Positions 43,378-54,592 of a DNA stretch of 64,000 bases are shown in pieces; the first letter of the stretch is position 1; each line of letters opens with the position of its first letter. This stretch comes from Wyeomyia smithii (lineage: Eukaryota > Arthropoda > Insecta > Diptera > Culicidae). The position numbers and the translations under genes are program-made. The stretch covers positions 89,103,310 through 89,167,309 of the forward strand of contig NC_073696.1 in NCBI RefSeq assembly GCF_029784165.1, read 5' to 3'. The notes under the pieces were generated by a model. The model was not told the DNA's origin. It saw only the letters and a list, made by a program, of their open reading frames with translations, and made no database searches.

Positions 43378-43735
43378 GTTGAGAGAAGATCATTCCCTGG
43401 TCGACCGTCAAGGCGAACAGTTCGGCTTTCCTTCGATCTCAGTTGGACCCCACCAGTCTTAATCTAATTCAGACATCGTTGTTGGAATACAGCCCGAAGA
43501 TGGACGTGAACGGCACTGGGGACCATTGGGAGACTTGGAAACCGTTTGGGTGCCGCCGATAGTGGAGTGTGTGTGTAAGTAGCGTGGGTGTGTCTAAGTA
43601 GCGTGTGCGTGTGAGTAGTGTTTGCGTGTGAATAGTGTGTGCGTGTGTGTGAGTAGTGTGAGTGTGTTTGTGTGTGTTTATTACGTGCATGTGTGTATGT
43701 GTGTATAACATGTGTGTGCAAAAATGCATTTATCC
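43378..43735 (+). other. putative transcribed unit B: leader plus GT-rich tail
   Basis: The leader phrase TTCGGCTTTCCTTCGATCTC (43421-43440) followed by AGTTGGACCCCACCAG (43441-43456) matches unit A at 31919-31953 with about four differences. AATTCAGA and GAATACAGCC follow in both. From about 43565 the sequence becomes GTGTGTGAGTAGCGTG-rich. No conserved protein frame; His/Thr-rich minus-strand frames are microsatellite translations. Confidence 0.4.
43565..43720. repeat. GT-rich microsatellite with AGTAGCGTG units
   Basis: Alternating GTGTGTG and AGTAG(C)GTG words. AGTAGCGTG here shares TAGCGTG with TATAGCGTG of unit A. Confidence 0.8.
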
Positions 43736-44606
43736 GAGGTAAATATATTTATGACAGAATACTTGTATAGACAACAAATAATTATTTTTTCTATTAATAC
43801 TTCAATTGGTATTTCTATGATAGTGACCATAATTTATGCTAGTTATTTTCAGGACTGAGCTTGTGTTGCGTTTATTTGTAACATGGGACTGACCAAAATT
43901 CATATTTTTCTAATCAATTTAGCAACAAAAAGCTTTTTCTTGCAGTTTTTCGAGAGCACCGGGTATGTGAAGAAGTTTTTGAGGTTGAAGCAAAAAGTAA
44001 TGAGAAATCACATGGGACTGTTATCGTTTTTGGGTAGTTCATGTGGGTATTGGTATTTGTATGCTGTGGTTTATGACAGTTGTATGTGTTTTTTTGTAAA
44101 ATGCTCATGGATTATTGTGTATGGTGTTTGTACGTTTGGTGTGTGTTATATACTATAGCTATGGCAGAATTAAATCTTTACCTTCACCATAGTCCCACGG
44201 CAAGCCTACGTTTGTGCACTCAAGCACATACCCTTTAACTTTTTTAAATTTTTTTCAAATTTTTTTATGCTTCTATTTTAATTTGTACCATCACTTCATG
44301 ACAACTTTACTTATAGTGAGAAAATATTTTAATTAAGTGCGCGAGTAAGTTCTTGCTGTTTTTTAATAAAAAGACAACTTAATTTTGGAAAACCATGCCA
44401 ATGCTTTAAAAAGGCATCGCAGGTAACTCCTAATACCGAAGCAAACTGTTCCTACGTTTGGCGAGAGATCTCATCAAGCGATTTTTCTAATTCCGCCTTT
44501 TCAAAAGCTCTTGGAATTCCATCGCGCGGACTTGAAACCTTAAGTTTGAAATTCGGAATTTTGAACATGGAACCTTCAATTTTGAATCGAACGTAAAGAT
44601 TGAACC
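43736..44606. other. unclassified stretch before the hexamer array
   Basis: The 91-codon frame at 43883-44158 is hydrophobic and Cys-rich at its end but has no recognisable family. From 44530 to 44606 loose 'TTGAAACCTT' and 'TTTTGAA' words lead into the array. Confidence 0.35.
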
Positions 44607-45642
44607 TTGGACTTGGACTTGGACTTGAACTTGGACTTGAACTTGGACTTGGACTTGGACTTGGACTTGGACTTGGACTTGGACTTGGACTTGGACTTGG
44701 ACTTGGACTTGGACTTGGACTTGGACTTGGACTTGGACTTGGACTTGGACTTGGACTTGGACTTGGACTTGGACTTGGACTTGGACTTGGACTTGGACTT
44801 GGACTTGGACTTGGACTTGGACTTGGACTTGGACTTGGACTTGGACTTGGACTTGGACTTGGACTTGGACTTGGACTTGGACTTGGACTTGGACTTGGAC
44901 TTGGACTTGGACTTGGACTTGGACTTGGACTTGGACTTGGACTTGGACTTGGACTTGGACTTGGACTTGGACTTGGACTTGGACTTGGACTTGGACTTGG
45001 ACTTGGACTTGGACTTGGACTTGGACTTGGACTTGGACTTGGACTTGGACTTGGACTTGGACTTGGACTTGGACTTGGACTTGGACTTGGACTTGGACTT
45101 GGACTTGGACTTGGACTTGGACTTGGACTTGGACTTGGACTTGGACTTGGACTTGGACTTGGACTTGGATTTGGACTTGGACTTGGACTTGGACTTGGAC
45201 TTGGACTTGGACTTGGACTTGGACTTGGACTTGGACTTGGACTTGGACTTAGACTTGGACTTGGACTTGGACTTGGACTTGGACTTGGACTTGGACTTGG
45301 ACTTGGACTTGGACTTGGACTTGGACTTGGACTTGGACTTGGACTTGGACTTGGACTTGGACTTAGACTTGGACTTGGGCTTGGACTTGGACTTGGACTT
45401 GGACTTGGACTTGGACTTGGACTTGGACTTGGACTTGGACTTGGACTTGGACTTGGACTTGGACTTGGACTTGGACTTGGACTTGGACTTGGACTTGGAC
45501 TTGGACTTGGACTTGGACTTGGACTTGGACTTGGACTTGGACTTGGACTTGGACTTGGACTTGGACTTGGACTTGGACTTGGACTTGGACTTGGACTTGG
45601 ACTTGGACTTGGACTTGGACTTGGACTTGGACTTGGACTTGG
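44607..45642. repeat. (GGACTT)n hexamer satellite, about 173 units
   Basis: Almost pure GGACTT for about 1.04 kb. Rare variants: GAACTT near the left edge, GGATTT at about 45168, AGACTT at about 45250 and 45364, GGGCTT at about 45377. The right edge decays to GAACTTGAACTTGAACGT. Because the unit is 6 bp with no stop codon in any register, all six frames stay open (Leu-Gly, Asp-Leu, Thr-Trp on plus; Lys-Ser, Ser-Pro, Val-Gln on minus). The long ORFs are thus uninformative. Confidence 0.97.
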
Positions 45643-45784
45643 AAACTATGCTTGAACTTGAACTTGAACGTGGACTTGTTTAAGCAGCTGTTGTAGTTTT
45701 ATGCAGTCAGTGTTGTTGCGATTAGTCATATAGATTTCCGCACCAGCAGCATAGAATTATCTAGTTACGATCGGAAACAAAAGA

Positions 45785-46042
45785 GACTAGTCATTTACAA
45801 ACAGTGAAAGCAGCAGAGGTTCTAAAATGCTTCGCTGAGGTACACTCGAATTACTCTGGAAACGAACATATATTGATGCTCCAAATTTCATTGCCATTCT
45901 GCGATGTTATGGATATGAGGAAAGCCATGCTATGACATACGCCGATACACCAAACTTATCGAGTTCAGCTAGCAGATTTTTATAGTCAACACGGTCGGAA
46001 GCAGCTTCCAGGTTAGTATAAATGGCATCTACTTGATCACGT
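45785..46042 (-). pseudogene. Jockey-like LINE reverse-transcriptase fragment
   Basis: On the minus strand: DQVDAIYTNLEAASDRVDYK (motif A, usually DFxKAFDxVxH), LLAELDKFGVSAYVIAWLSS, then MKFGASIYVRF and SSVPQRSILEPLLLSLFVND. The last corresponds to the SGVPQGSxLGPLLF motif, with Gly replaced by Arg. A stop interrupts the middle. The YADD block is not on this piece; a YADD-bearing piece of similar type lies on the plus strand at 46740. Confidence 0.75.
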
Positions 46043-46051
46043 TGATACACG

Positions 46052-46249
46052 TTGATACAGATACAGGAGGTGAATTTCAGCAAATTTGTAAAGCCCCATC
46101 TACCGAGTAAAAATCCACGTTCTGTTTTTTACGCGAAAAAAACGGTTAAGGGCCGGAAGGCCGCACGCAAGATCGTAGAATTTTTTTGCGAGAAAGCTAA
46201 CATAATAACCTTCCATGGGAAATTCATCAAACTCATTTATTTATTTTAG
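46052..46249 (+). pseudogene. C-terminal fragment of a Tc1/mariner transposase (same family as 25148-26157)
   Basis: RKAARKIVEFFCEKANIITF followed by HGKFI parallels RKATRKGVEYLLKRSLYLITFHGKF of the relic near 26 kb. Only the last 35-40 codons are present. The upstream part of the frame belongs to other sequence. Confidence 0.65.
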
Positions 46250-46739
46250 TTATTTTTTTACCACCATCCAGTCCATTTTTTACCGCATACATTCAATTGT
46301 TGTGTGGCTGAGAGTGCTTCACTTTCGCTATCAGCTTCCATTTGACACGAGAAAAGTTTGAATGTATTCCTGCCAAGGCGTATCATGTTGCGGTGTACTA
46401 TTATGTTGCGAGATGGAAAGCTTCAGCGGCATTGGTAGCCAATACGAAATAGGATTTTCCATACATTTGTATCACATACGGAATAAACTTTTTTTGCGTT
46501 TAGCTAAATTGGAGAAATGACGTAACCCGAAAAAAGCTGGAGCCACTTACAATATAGGTCTATAATAAACATTCAATCGTTTTCTCACTGGTTTGCAGTG
46601 GAAAAAGTAAGCTAAAAAATGCATAAAGTTGGGAAAAAATATAATTATAATTAAGACATATTTTGAGAGGACACATTTTCATTACAGTTTCTATAGCATG
46701 CTACCATACTAAGCAAAGCAACTAAGGGCCGTCACTCTT
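46250..46739. other. unclassified stretch between transposon fragments
   Basis: No recognised coding sequence. Possibly the mariner 3' terminus or diverged LINE sequence. Confidence 0.3.
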
Positions 46740-47425
46740 CCTGATATTTTTTAACAGTGTTTGTTTTATAATTTTATCTGGATATAAACTGCTATATGCT
46801 GACGATTTGAAGATAATTCTTGCTGTACGGTGTTTAGAAGACTGCAGGCAATTACAAAATGTTATAATGTTAAATGTTATGTTGAATATCGACATTTCAA
46901 ACAAACGGAGGAATGCTTCAAGAGCAATGTTCGCTAAACTATGCTAATGGGCGAAATTGATGCTCCTGTCGATGTTCAATTTAAACGTCAGGTCCAGGCC
47001 TGTAAGATCTCGAGACATTCTGCGACCTGTGTTTCATCGAACCGACTATCGAAAACATGAACCAGTTCAAGCGATGCGTCGTATTTTCAAAAGTGTATAT
47101 CATTTGTTTGACTTTTCTTCAACTCTATAGCATTTTAAGAACCGAATCCTTCAAAGTGATGGATTAGAATAATCGTAGAAAATGTGTTATATTGTTATTA
47201 CTTCTTATTATTCTTGACTGATTTTTGTATGTGATTTTTAATTATAAACTCCGCAACATCTCATTTAAAAATGGGTTTCTATACCGATTTGAAAGTGGTT
47301 ATGATACTATAGTCGCCTTTTCCCATTGCATACTTCAATGAGACTTTGTCAGTTGGAGTTGAATAAATAAATAAATTAACTAATAATTAAATAAATTAAT
47401 AAATAAATAAATAAATGAAGAAAAT
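46740..47425 (+). pseudogene. 3' part of a Jockey-like LINE with simple-repeat tail
   Basis: The plus strand reads SGYKLLYADDLKIILAVRCL (catalytic YADD), EDCRQLQN, then after stops and shifts HRTDYRKHEPVQAMRRIFKS and VYHLFDF, the conserved C-terminal end of this type of LINE. It ends with AAATA/AAAT repeats at about 47360-47415, a common tail form. Intervening stops mark it as dead. It is the same general type as the minus-strand fragment at 45785-46042 but in opposite orientation. Confidence 0.72.
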
Positions 47426-48030
47426 AAAAAAAATAAGAAAAATCCAAAGGAATCATGTAAAACAATAACGTATTTGTTCACGGTGTTCGCTGCAGTAGTT
47501 GTTCATTTAAAAATTAGTTTTTAATTTCACGATAGTGTGTACATTTATACGATATTTGAAATTTCCATTGATTGCCGTGCTTTTGCATACGACTGAAAAT
47601 AAACAACAGAGCGTCTCCATTGGCTGACGATATATGGGGTCTTTGAAATTAGTACCATTTAACAGTAGCTGAACAACACTGGTTAACACAAGTTTTACCT
47701 TGGAGTTGCCCTTAAGCTCACACTTGAAAACATGAAATTATAGCTTAACTATTCCTGTAAACTCTGGTGCCCCTGGTAAATGCAGAAGTGCGTCAAAAGG
47801 TCGCAGAATAATTGCTCGCTAAGTTTGCTTATGTGAAAACTCATTAAAGTCTCTGAAAAAAGTTATCCATTACCCTAGTATGCTTAAATTCACAGGAATG
47901 GTTAAAAAGCTATAATCTTTCATTTTTTTTCAGTTGAGATTAAGGGCCACATCTGTGTTGAACAGTGTTATCTTTGTTTATGTCGATTTATTGGCTTATT
48001 CAGGTCCTCTTTGTTGGTATAGTTGATCAT
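47426..48030. other. unclassified stretch
   Basis: AT-rich with no coding signal beyond a 60-codon minus frame (47507-47689) without features. Confidence 0.3.
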
Positions 48031-48318
48031 TTAATAGCTTGAAATTATTTTGGACCAAGTTTTCTGAAATTGTAAAATTTCATCTAAAAGAATTTTCGTA
48101 AAATATATCTTCATACCTTTATTCAATACAGCAAAGTTCCTCTTGAACCTACAGCGTTTCGGCGTCGAGTGAACATTGATTCCATGTAGACGGTTTCCGC
48201 AGCAAGCGAGACCGGCTCGTGCATACATGGAACCGGAATGCGGACCGTACAAGAACGGAAATTCATTTGCCATGTTCATTGAACAGCTTTGACTAGCAGC
48301 GGTAGCTGCTGTCCCGGG
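48031..48318 (-). CDS. candidate host exon, unrecognised
   Basis: On the minus strand an acceptor-like CACTCCTTCCAG ends just before 48318. The frame then reads PGTAATAASQSCSMNMANEF, PFLYGPHSGSMYARAGLACC and GNRLHGINVHSTPKRCR, open to a stop at 48031. The Ala/Ser-rich start and His/Cys-containing body look protein-like, and G/C content is higher than the flanks. A possible donor is GTAGGT near 48150. I do not recognise the family; a chance frame remains possible. Confidence 0.25.
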   Translation of the reverse strand, partial: PGTAATAASQSCSMNMANEFPFLYGPHSGSMYARAGLACCGNRLHGINVHSTPKRCRFKRNFAVLNKGMKIYFTKILLDEILQFQKTWSKIISSY

Positions 48319-50613
48319 CTGGAAGGAGTGACGATGTAAAATGAATTTGAAATAACTTTTCAGGTCCTTTAATTAAAAGTTCAAATTAGCTGGTCGTTGT
48401 GCGTTTGGATTTTTTTCTTCTATTTTTTCCATGTGCACTATTGAATTTGCACAAATTACCTAGAGTGAACACTCGGCAGATGCAATCAGTTTCTTTCTAC
48501 AACGCAACCATTCTCGGAAAAAAGTTTGGTCAGTACTATTGAATGTCAGTAAGACCCAGTGCTTTACGTCTGCATCCAGAAAAGTAATCAAGCATTATGC
48601 AAATGCTGCTTAAATTGTTTGAACTTTGGTATACGCATTCGAATGAAGCTCTTGGAGCTAATAGAACTTGGTGCACTGCACTTGTTAGTAAGTTTTCGAT
48701 GAGGCTTATAGTAACCTTTCAAGCATACATTGATAAACCTCCTCTTTTCTTTCAATGGAGCGGATTATCAAACTATGAAACAAAAACATTTTGAACTCTT
48801 TTTGTGCTACGAAAATCATTAATATTTCAAACAGTTTCAAATCAGAACAACATCACTCCGGTAGATTAATGCATCATCGTTTCATTCATTCATGGTAACC
48901 AAAAGCTGAATGGTAACATACCTCAGCTGAAATTATACGCACTGATTATGTAGAATTATGGCGGGCCAAAACCTGCGCAAATAGTGAAATATGTAATTTG
49001 CATGTTTTCATCCCATTTTACGACCTCTCGAAAGCCGCTCGGAAAGCCTCAAATTAATTTCGCGGTGCAACATGTTGTTTTTAAAACGATTGTTTGCGAG
49101 CTTATCGCAAGCGGGAGATAAGTGCGTGATTGAGCCGCTTAATGCTGCTGGCGGGCAGCATCAGAGCTGAGCGTATTTCATTGGCAATCTAGCAAATGCA
49201 ACGATGAGGCCCAAATGAACGTCAGTTCTTAATAGGGTGTTGTTACGCTCCGATTAACCTCATATTTCGCGGTAAGCGATCGCTTACCTGTTATTAATTG
49301 ATTTGCAAAATTTATGTCAATCAGAGTTGTAAAGGCAGTGGTGAATAAAATTGTTATTTATTGACGAGGATTTACGTCTTTCAACAACATGGGCTTTCCG
49401 CAATTAATGGATATCTTTTGTCAAATGCAAACATTTTTTTTAATTCCTCCATTTTCGCTACTATTTCTTGTAACAAAAACGCTAAGTTTCGAGTTTCTTA
49501 AGAATGAAGGAAACATCGTTAGCTTACAAAATATAAAAGGACAGATCCTAAGTGAGAACCTTTAGGGACTTGAATCGGATTTGGGTTTTGTCCGTTGAAT
49601 TTGATCATTTATTAAAGTTAAATCAAATATGACGTACACGAACATTTCAGGAGCCCTAGCTCAATTCCATGTGTTACGGCCCAAGATTAGGTTAGGATAA
49701 TTAACGAAAATCGATCGAAGAATATGAAAAAACAGTTTGAAATAAAATGAGATTGTGATATTTGAACATCTGAATACTTCATTAAGAACTGTTTCAAACT
49801 GGAATGAATGACGGTAACTCTAACAACAACACTAGCTGACAATGAACTCGCCACTTAACACAAGATCTAATTATTCAAAATAGACACCATTGCTGTAAAA
49901 TGAATTCATTATAGATGAGTAAATATTGTATTGGACTAAATGCAGTAATCTAACCACTGACTGTAGAAAATACCAATCATGAAATCCGAACTCAAACTAC
50001 GGTTGAAAAAATCAGAGTCGTATTCAACAACGGAAACACAAAGGAACCGATAAAAACGCATTCTAGCAATCACGATGAGCTAATCTCTGTCGTTCGATTA
50101 TTTGCTGGCATGCTGACCGAAGCACCTTTTCAGATGCTCAATGGATACAAAATTAAGCACTCCACTGTTGGTGTGTGGTATTCAAATAATAATAAAGCCA
50201 ATCTAAGGTAACACTGAGACTAATTCTAGCTGTCAAATACTGCTACCAGCTATCTATTTATTCAACCTTTTCGATAGTCTTGGTTGGTCAATGAGCCAAA
50301 ACTCCAAAACCAGTGATACAACCCTGACAATGTACAATCGACTGACTCAATCTAGTGCCCGCCTTGCAGGTGTAGGATGAGATCATATCTCACAGTACAC
50401 CATTCGATTCTCAACCAGTAGCACCATGATATGCCATTGCATTGGCAACATAATTGAATGACTATTCAACATTGGAACTTGTACAGCATGTACCAAAAAC
50501 TCTAATCCTTCTAATGGTGAATGCATGCCTTCTTTCTTCTGGCATTCCCAGCAACTTTACATGCAACCAAACTAGAGCAGTATGGATACCGACAGAATTA
50601 GCAAATTAGTGTT
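48319..50613. other. long non-coding stretch, possibly intronic or regulatory
   Basis: No transposon or gene is recognised. 49020-49340 is less AT-rich and contains TTAATT/ATTAATTG words plus GGTAAGCGATCGCTTACC, an 18-bp perfect palindrome at about 49271-49288. Lacking obvious repeats, this is the most repeat-poor part of the window together with 61.9-64.0 kb. Confidence 0.35.
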
Positions 50614-51027
50614 TCAAACAAAAAAGTTATAAAGCATACATGTGCACACAGAAATAGAAAGCCTAAGAGAACCTTGATTGAACTTTAATCGGATAAGTTC
50701 ACTATCAAAGTGAAATTTTGGCAATTTTCTTTGAAGCTGAATGTACTGCACTAAGAACAATAACGCATACAACAATGTTTTCACCCGAACAACATTTGCA
50801 CAGTACAATGTGCTGATTCGTGTGAAACTAAACTCCCAACTGGTCGGATGTAAAGTGCAAATTTCTCTCTCAAACACCGATATTTCGAATTGATATTTTG
50901 TTAGTTCTAGCCAAGCAATGTTGCAGATTCCATCGCCCTTCAATGCCTGTCTCCAGCTATGAGCATCCCCAGTAGCACACAGTAAAGTCTTCTGCCTTGG
51001 TTGGTTGCTGCTGCTGCAGATGTACAT
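50614..51027 (-). other. 137-codon ORF, unrecognised
   Basis: Open from ATG at 51027 to 50614 with no visible domain. It contains a hydrophobic run (TLLYALLFLVQYIQL) that could be membrane-spanning. Codon content is not distinctive. It may be a chance frame in otherwise repeat-free DNA. Confidence 0.15.
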
Positions 51028-51964
51028 TCTACCTGTCTATTTAATGTATTTTGCCTGCCAGTGGCCTACCTTCTATAGCCGGCAAGGATAAATGGCACCG
51101 GTAGGGAAGAATTACGCTCTGGTGAGCATCACGAAACCGTAACAATTCCATTATTATTCATGATGAAAAGGAAACGATAAATATCGAGTGATTTCCTCGA
51201 TTCGATCATTCATTGGTCTTAGTTGGTTTGCCTCTCCGGTCCATCAGGAATGGAACGATACGCTACGTGTAGGCCACCAAAGACAGCAGCAGTAGAGCAG
51301 CTCTGTTGCCTAGAAGGATTCGTTGACCTACACCTACGGGGATAGCACACACGCAGGAACCGTACCGGATATTGGCGGGTGTCCATATGAGAAGCATTTA
51401 ATAATTATCACACGTCGGCCTGTTCCGTGCGGGCCGTAAACAAAGCCATAAATCACCAGCAATTATCGCTTTCGCAACGATGCAGCCCTCTCTGTATGTG
51501 AAGAGTGGATTTGCATTATGCCCTCGTTCGGTTCGTCAGTTTAGTACAAGTTAATTATGTTGTGTATTACCTGTTATTATAGTTTATCTGATTCATAAGT
51601 CATGTCCATTTTTTTTAAAGCTAGTTGAAAACTCGTTATTGATGGTATTGTTCACTTATGTATGAAAAACGATGGGTATTACTCCTTCATCAATTACAGT
51701 CTTCCTAAATAGGCAAATCATTGAAATATTAACCCGAATCAGCCCAGAATTATCTGTGAATATTTGACTTTTTTCAACTTTGGATACCTGCTACGTCCAC
51801 GTACAAGACTAAACTAACTTGATGTGATTTTCTCTGTCAAGCGGTATCTATTGAGGTTAATAAAAGTACTCTCAAATGATGGAAATGTCAATCAATTTCA
51901 TTTTAAATCGAGAAAATTTTCAATTTCCAAATGATGCCATATGGCGTCATTGGGTTGATTTGGG
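51028..51964. other. unclassified stretch
   Basis: No coding signal. Moderately G/C-rich to about 51540, then AT-rich up to the TTAA element. Confidence 0.3.
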
Positions 51965-52635
51965 TTAAGGGAGAACCCTACTCTGGAAGGTCGAAAAATA
52001 TTGAATATCCGTGATTTTTTCGAATGTTTAGAGTAAAGTGAAGTGTTCGAGTATTTTAGCTATTCATTAGGGTATATTTGATGATGTATTTCGTATGTCG
52101 TGGATGCAAATATAGTGAGAATTACGCTGTTGACAGCAGGGTATCTGGATGCACTTCTTAAATTACTACCTAACTGGTGGTAAGTTTTTATCAGCATCTA
52201 TTGAACCTATTTGCCTAAAATTTTGTTTAAGCATGTAAAATATGTCTAACTTGTTAAACAGTCGTTATTAAAAATTCCAAAAATCGGCAAAATGGCGGCC
52301 ATTTTAGTAAACAAATATTTTTTATGAATCATCACTATTGAGGAAATCAGAAAAATAAAAACTCAGATATCGAAAAACAGCTATGTAACAAATGAGTATT
52401 TAGTTCAGTATATGCTGAGAAAAACTTACCATCAGTTTAAATAACATGGTTTCGAGGAAAATGCTGCCAACAGCGTAATATTCACTATATTTGCATCAAC
52501 GACATGCCAAATATATCTTCAAATATACATTATTCAATAGCCAAAATACCCGAACACTTCACCTTAATATGAATATGCAAAAAAATCACGAAAATTCATT
52601 ATTTTTCAACCTTCCAGAGTAGGGTCCCCCATTAA
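51965..52635. mobile_element. TTAA-flanked MITE with long inverted repeats
   Basis: TTAA at 51965-51968 and 52632-52635 bounds a 663-bp element. The ends read GGGAGAACCCTACTCTGGAA and, in reverse complement, TGGGGGACCCTACTCTGGAA. Similarity continues inward for about 270 bp per side, including AGTGAAGTGTTCG, TGCAAATATAGTGA and ATTACGCTGTTG. A spacer of roughly 130 bp in the middle contains AAAATGGCGGCCATTTT, itself palindromic. No transposase frame. Confidence 0.85.
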
Positions 52636-53119
52636 ACGGTTTTTCTTTAACTTTGAGAAGTGAGTTAAATTGAGAACACATAACTTGGAAGTCGAAGAGA
52701 GGCGATTAGTATTTTACTAATAGGCATATAACTAAACGGAATAGAATAAACATTGGTTCATTGAAAAGATAGAAAACACAATGGTTACTATCACTACTAA
52801 CTACTAGGTCGATTTATCCATATATTTTCTGTGTGTATAAGAGAGGTTAGACTGGTTACACTACACCAGTTACACTGGTTGTAAATACGAAATGAGATTC
52901 ATTTCAGAACATTCGTATAACATTCGGAATAGACCTGTTTGCGTCTAGTGTAACTGGGAAGTTGGCGTAACGAGTAAAAAAAGTTTACAACATGGTTGCA
53001 AAATAAACAACTAGAACAGAAAGGGAGCGGGGGGATGATTGGTTATCCGCTGCTTTTCCAATTGATTTAAGGATTATTTTTCACTGGTTTGGAATTGGAA
53101 AAAAATATGGATATGGATA
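52636..53119. other. unclassified stretch upstream of the RTE element
   Basis: No coding signal. Repeated GTTACACT words near 52850-52870. Confidence 0.3.
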
Positions 53120-53561
53120 GGTTGCCAAATGGCTGCACACGTGTAACTTGAGACCCTAATGTGGCCATTCACCTCTGTCCAGCAACTCCTATCCCAACCT
53201 CCACGTGGTACCGACCGGAATACGAGTAACCTTAGCGGAGATCAGGTAACCAAATCTCGGTGGAAACTATGGTCGTATGCTGACTGGGAAGGGGGTCGTA
53301 CGCGGCTGTATCCCCATATTAGGGGCGGCGTACAACAGCGTCTGACCCAGAGCGTGCGGCTGAATTATGAAATGCTGTATCCCGCCAGCTACACCAAAGA
53401 TGGCAGCCTCATTAGCAGGATGAAGGTATCGTGACCCTGGTAAGGGAGCATACCGAAACCTTTCTTCAACCACGAACAACGAATTTAGAAATAAGGAACG
53501 GATCAATTGGCAAAGACCTAGGCCACGAACAGGGAAAAAGATTAAGGAAAACGATTGAAAA

Positions 53562-54592
53562 TTGGGTACTTGGAACATCCGATCTCTCAATGAACCGGCG
53601 CGGGCTGGCTTGCTTGCTCGAGAACTACAGCGGCAGGGAATCGAAATCGCAGCGATTCAGGAGGTTCGGTGGCCAAATTCCGGAGAAAGAAATTTCCGTG
53701 CAGTAGACCCTATTGTACGCACTTCTTTCAAGTACCACATCTACAGCAGTGGCGGCAAAGCAGCGGAACGGGGCGTCGGTTTCGTAGTGCTGGAAATCAG
53801 AAAACAAAAGTCATCCGGTGGAGGCCCGTAGATGACCGTATATGCGTGTTGAGGATTAAGGGCAAATTCTTCAACTACAGTTTAATCAACACCTACGCAC
53901 CGACAAACGACATTTCCGATGAAGTCAAAGTATGTTCTCTGACAAGCTTGAGCGAATCTATGACGAGTGACGAGTGACACGACGTGAAAGTCGTCATCGG
54001 AGACGCAAACGCACAGGTTGGGAGGGAGGAATTCTTCCGTCCGTTCTTTGGAAGGCATAATCTCCACTCGTCAACCGATGAAAACGGCCTGAGGCTGATA
54101 AACTTTGCCGCGGCCAGAGGAATGGCCATATGCAGTTCCTATTTTCCACGTTGGAATATTCGGAAGCACACCCGGAGGCATCCAAATGGAGATGCCTGCT
54201 CCCAGATCGATCACGTACTGATTGACGGTCGGCACTTCTCAGATGTTACTGATGTTAGGTCTTTTCGAGGACCAAACATTGACTCTGACCATTATCTCGT
54301 CATTTGTAATATCCGCGCACGGTTGTCGAACGTGCTAATATCTCGCACAGATAGGATGACGCGTTTCAACATGCAGCGGTTGAAAGCTGATGGCGTGGCA
54401 GCAGAATACGCCAGAGAGCTGGATCAACGGATCGCAGAACAGCGGGAGGAAGGAGTGGAAGTTATAAATGGGCTGTGGAGCAGTATCCACGGCGCCATCG
54501 AAACGACTGCGAGAGAGGTGATAGATACGGCACGTGAAAGACAGCGTAATGATTGGTTCGATGCCGAGTGCCTGGAAACGACAGATGAGTAG
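53562..54592 (+). pseudogene. RTE endonuclease (APE) domain, frameshifted
   Basis: Frame 1 (from 53562): GTWNIRSLNEPARAGLLARE and IEIAAIQEVRWPN, with the conserved QEVRW metal-binding Glu. A shift near 53820 leads to RICVLRIKGKFFNYSLINTY ending APTND. The next frame (53984-54592) has VVIGDANAQVGRE (usual GDFNAxxG), LINFAAARGMAICSSYFP, SQIDHVLIDGR and SDHYLVI, the catalytic Asp-His end. A TAG stops it at 54590. In the GDxN motif, Phe is replaced by Ala. All main APE motifs are present across three frames. Confidence 0.82.

Noticed and set aside
43464..43729. Minus-strand His/Thr-rich ORFs.
   Set aside because: Complement of GT-rich microsatellite.
44607..45642. Telomere-like repeat.
   Set aside because: Unit is GGACTT, not TTAGG, and it is internal with ordinary flanks.
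44600..45683. Two overlapping ORFs of 351 and 358 codons (Leu-Gly and Asp-Leu repeats).
   Set aside because: Pure translation of the GGACTT hexamer, which cannot produce a stop in any frame.
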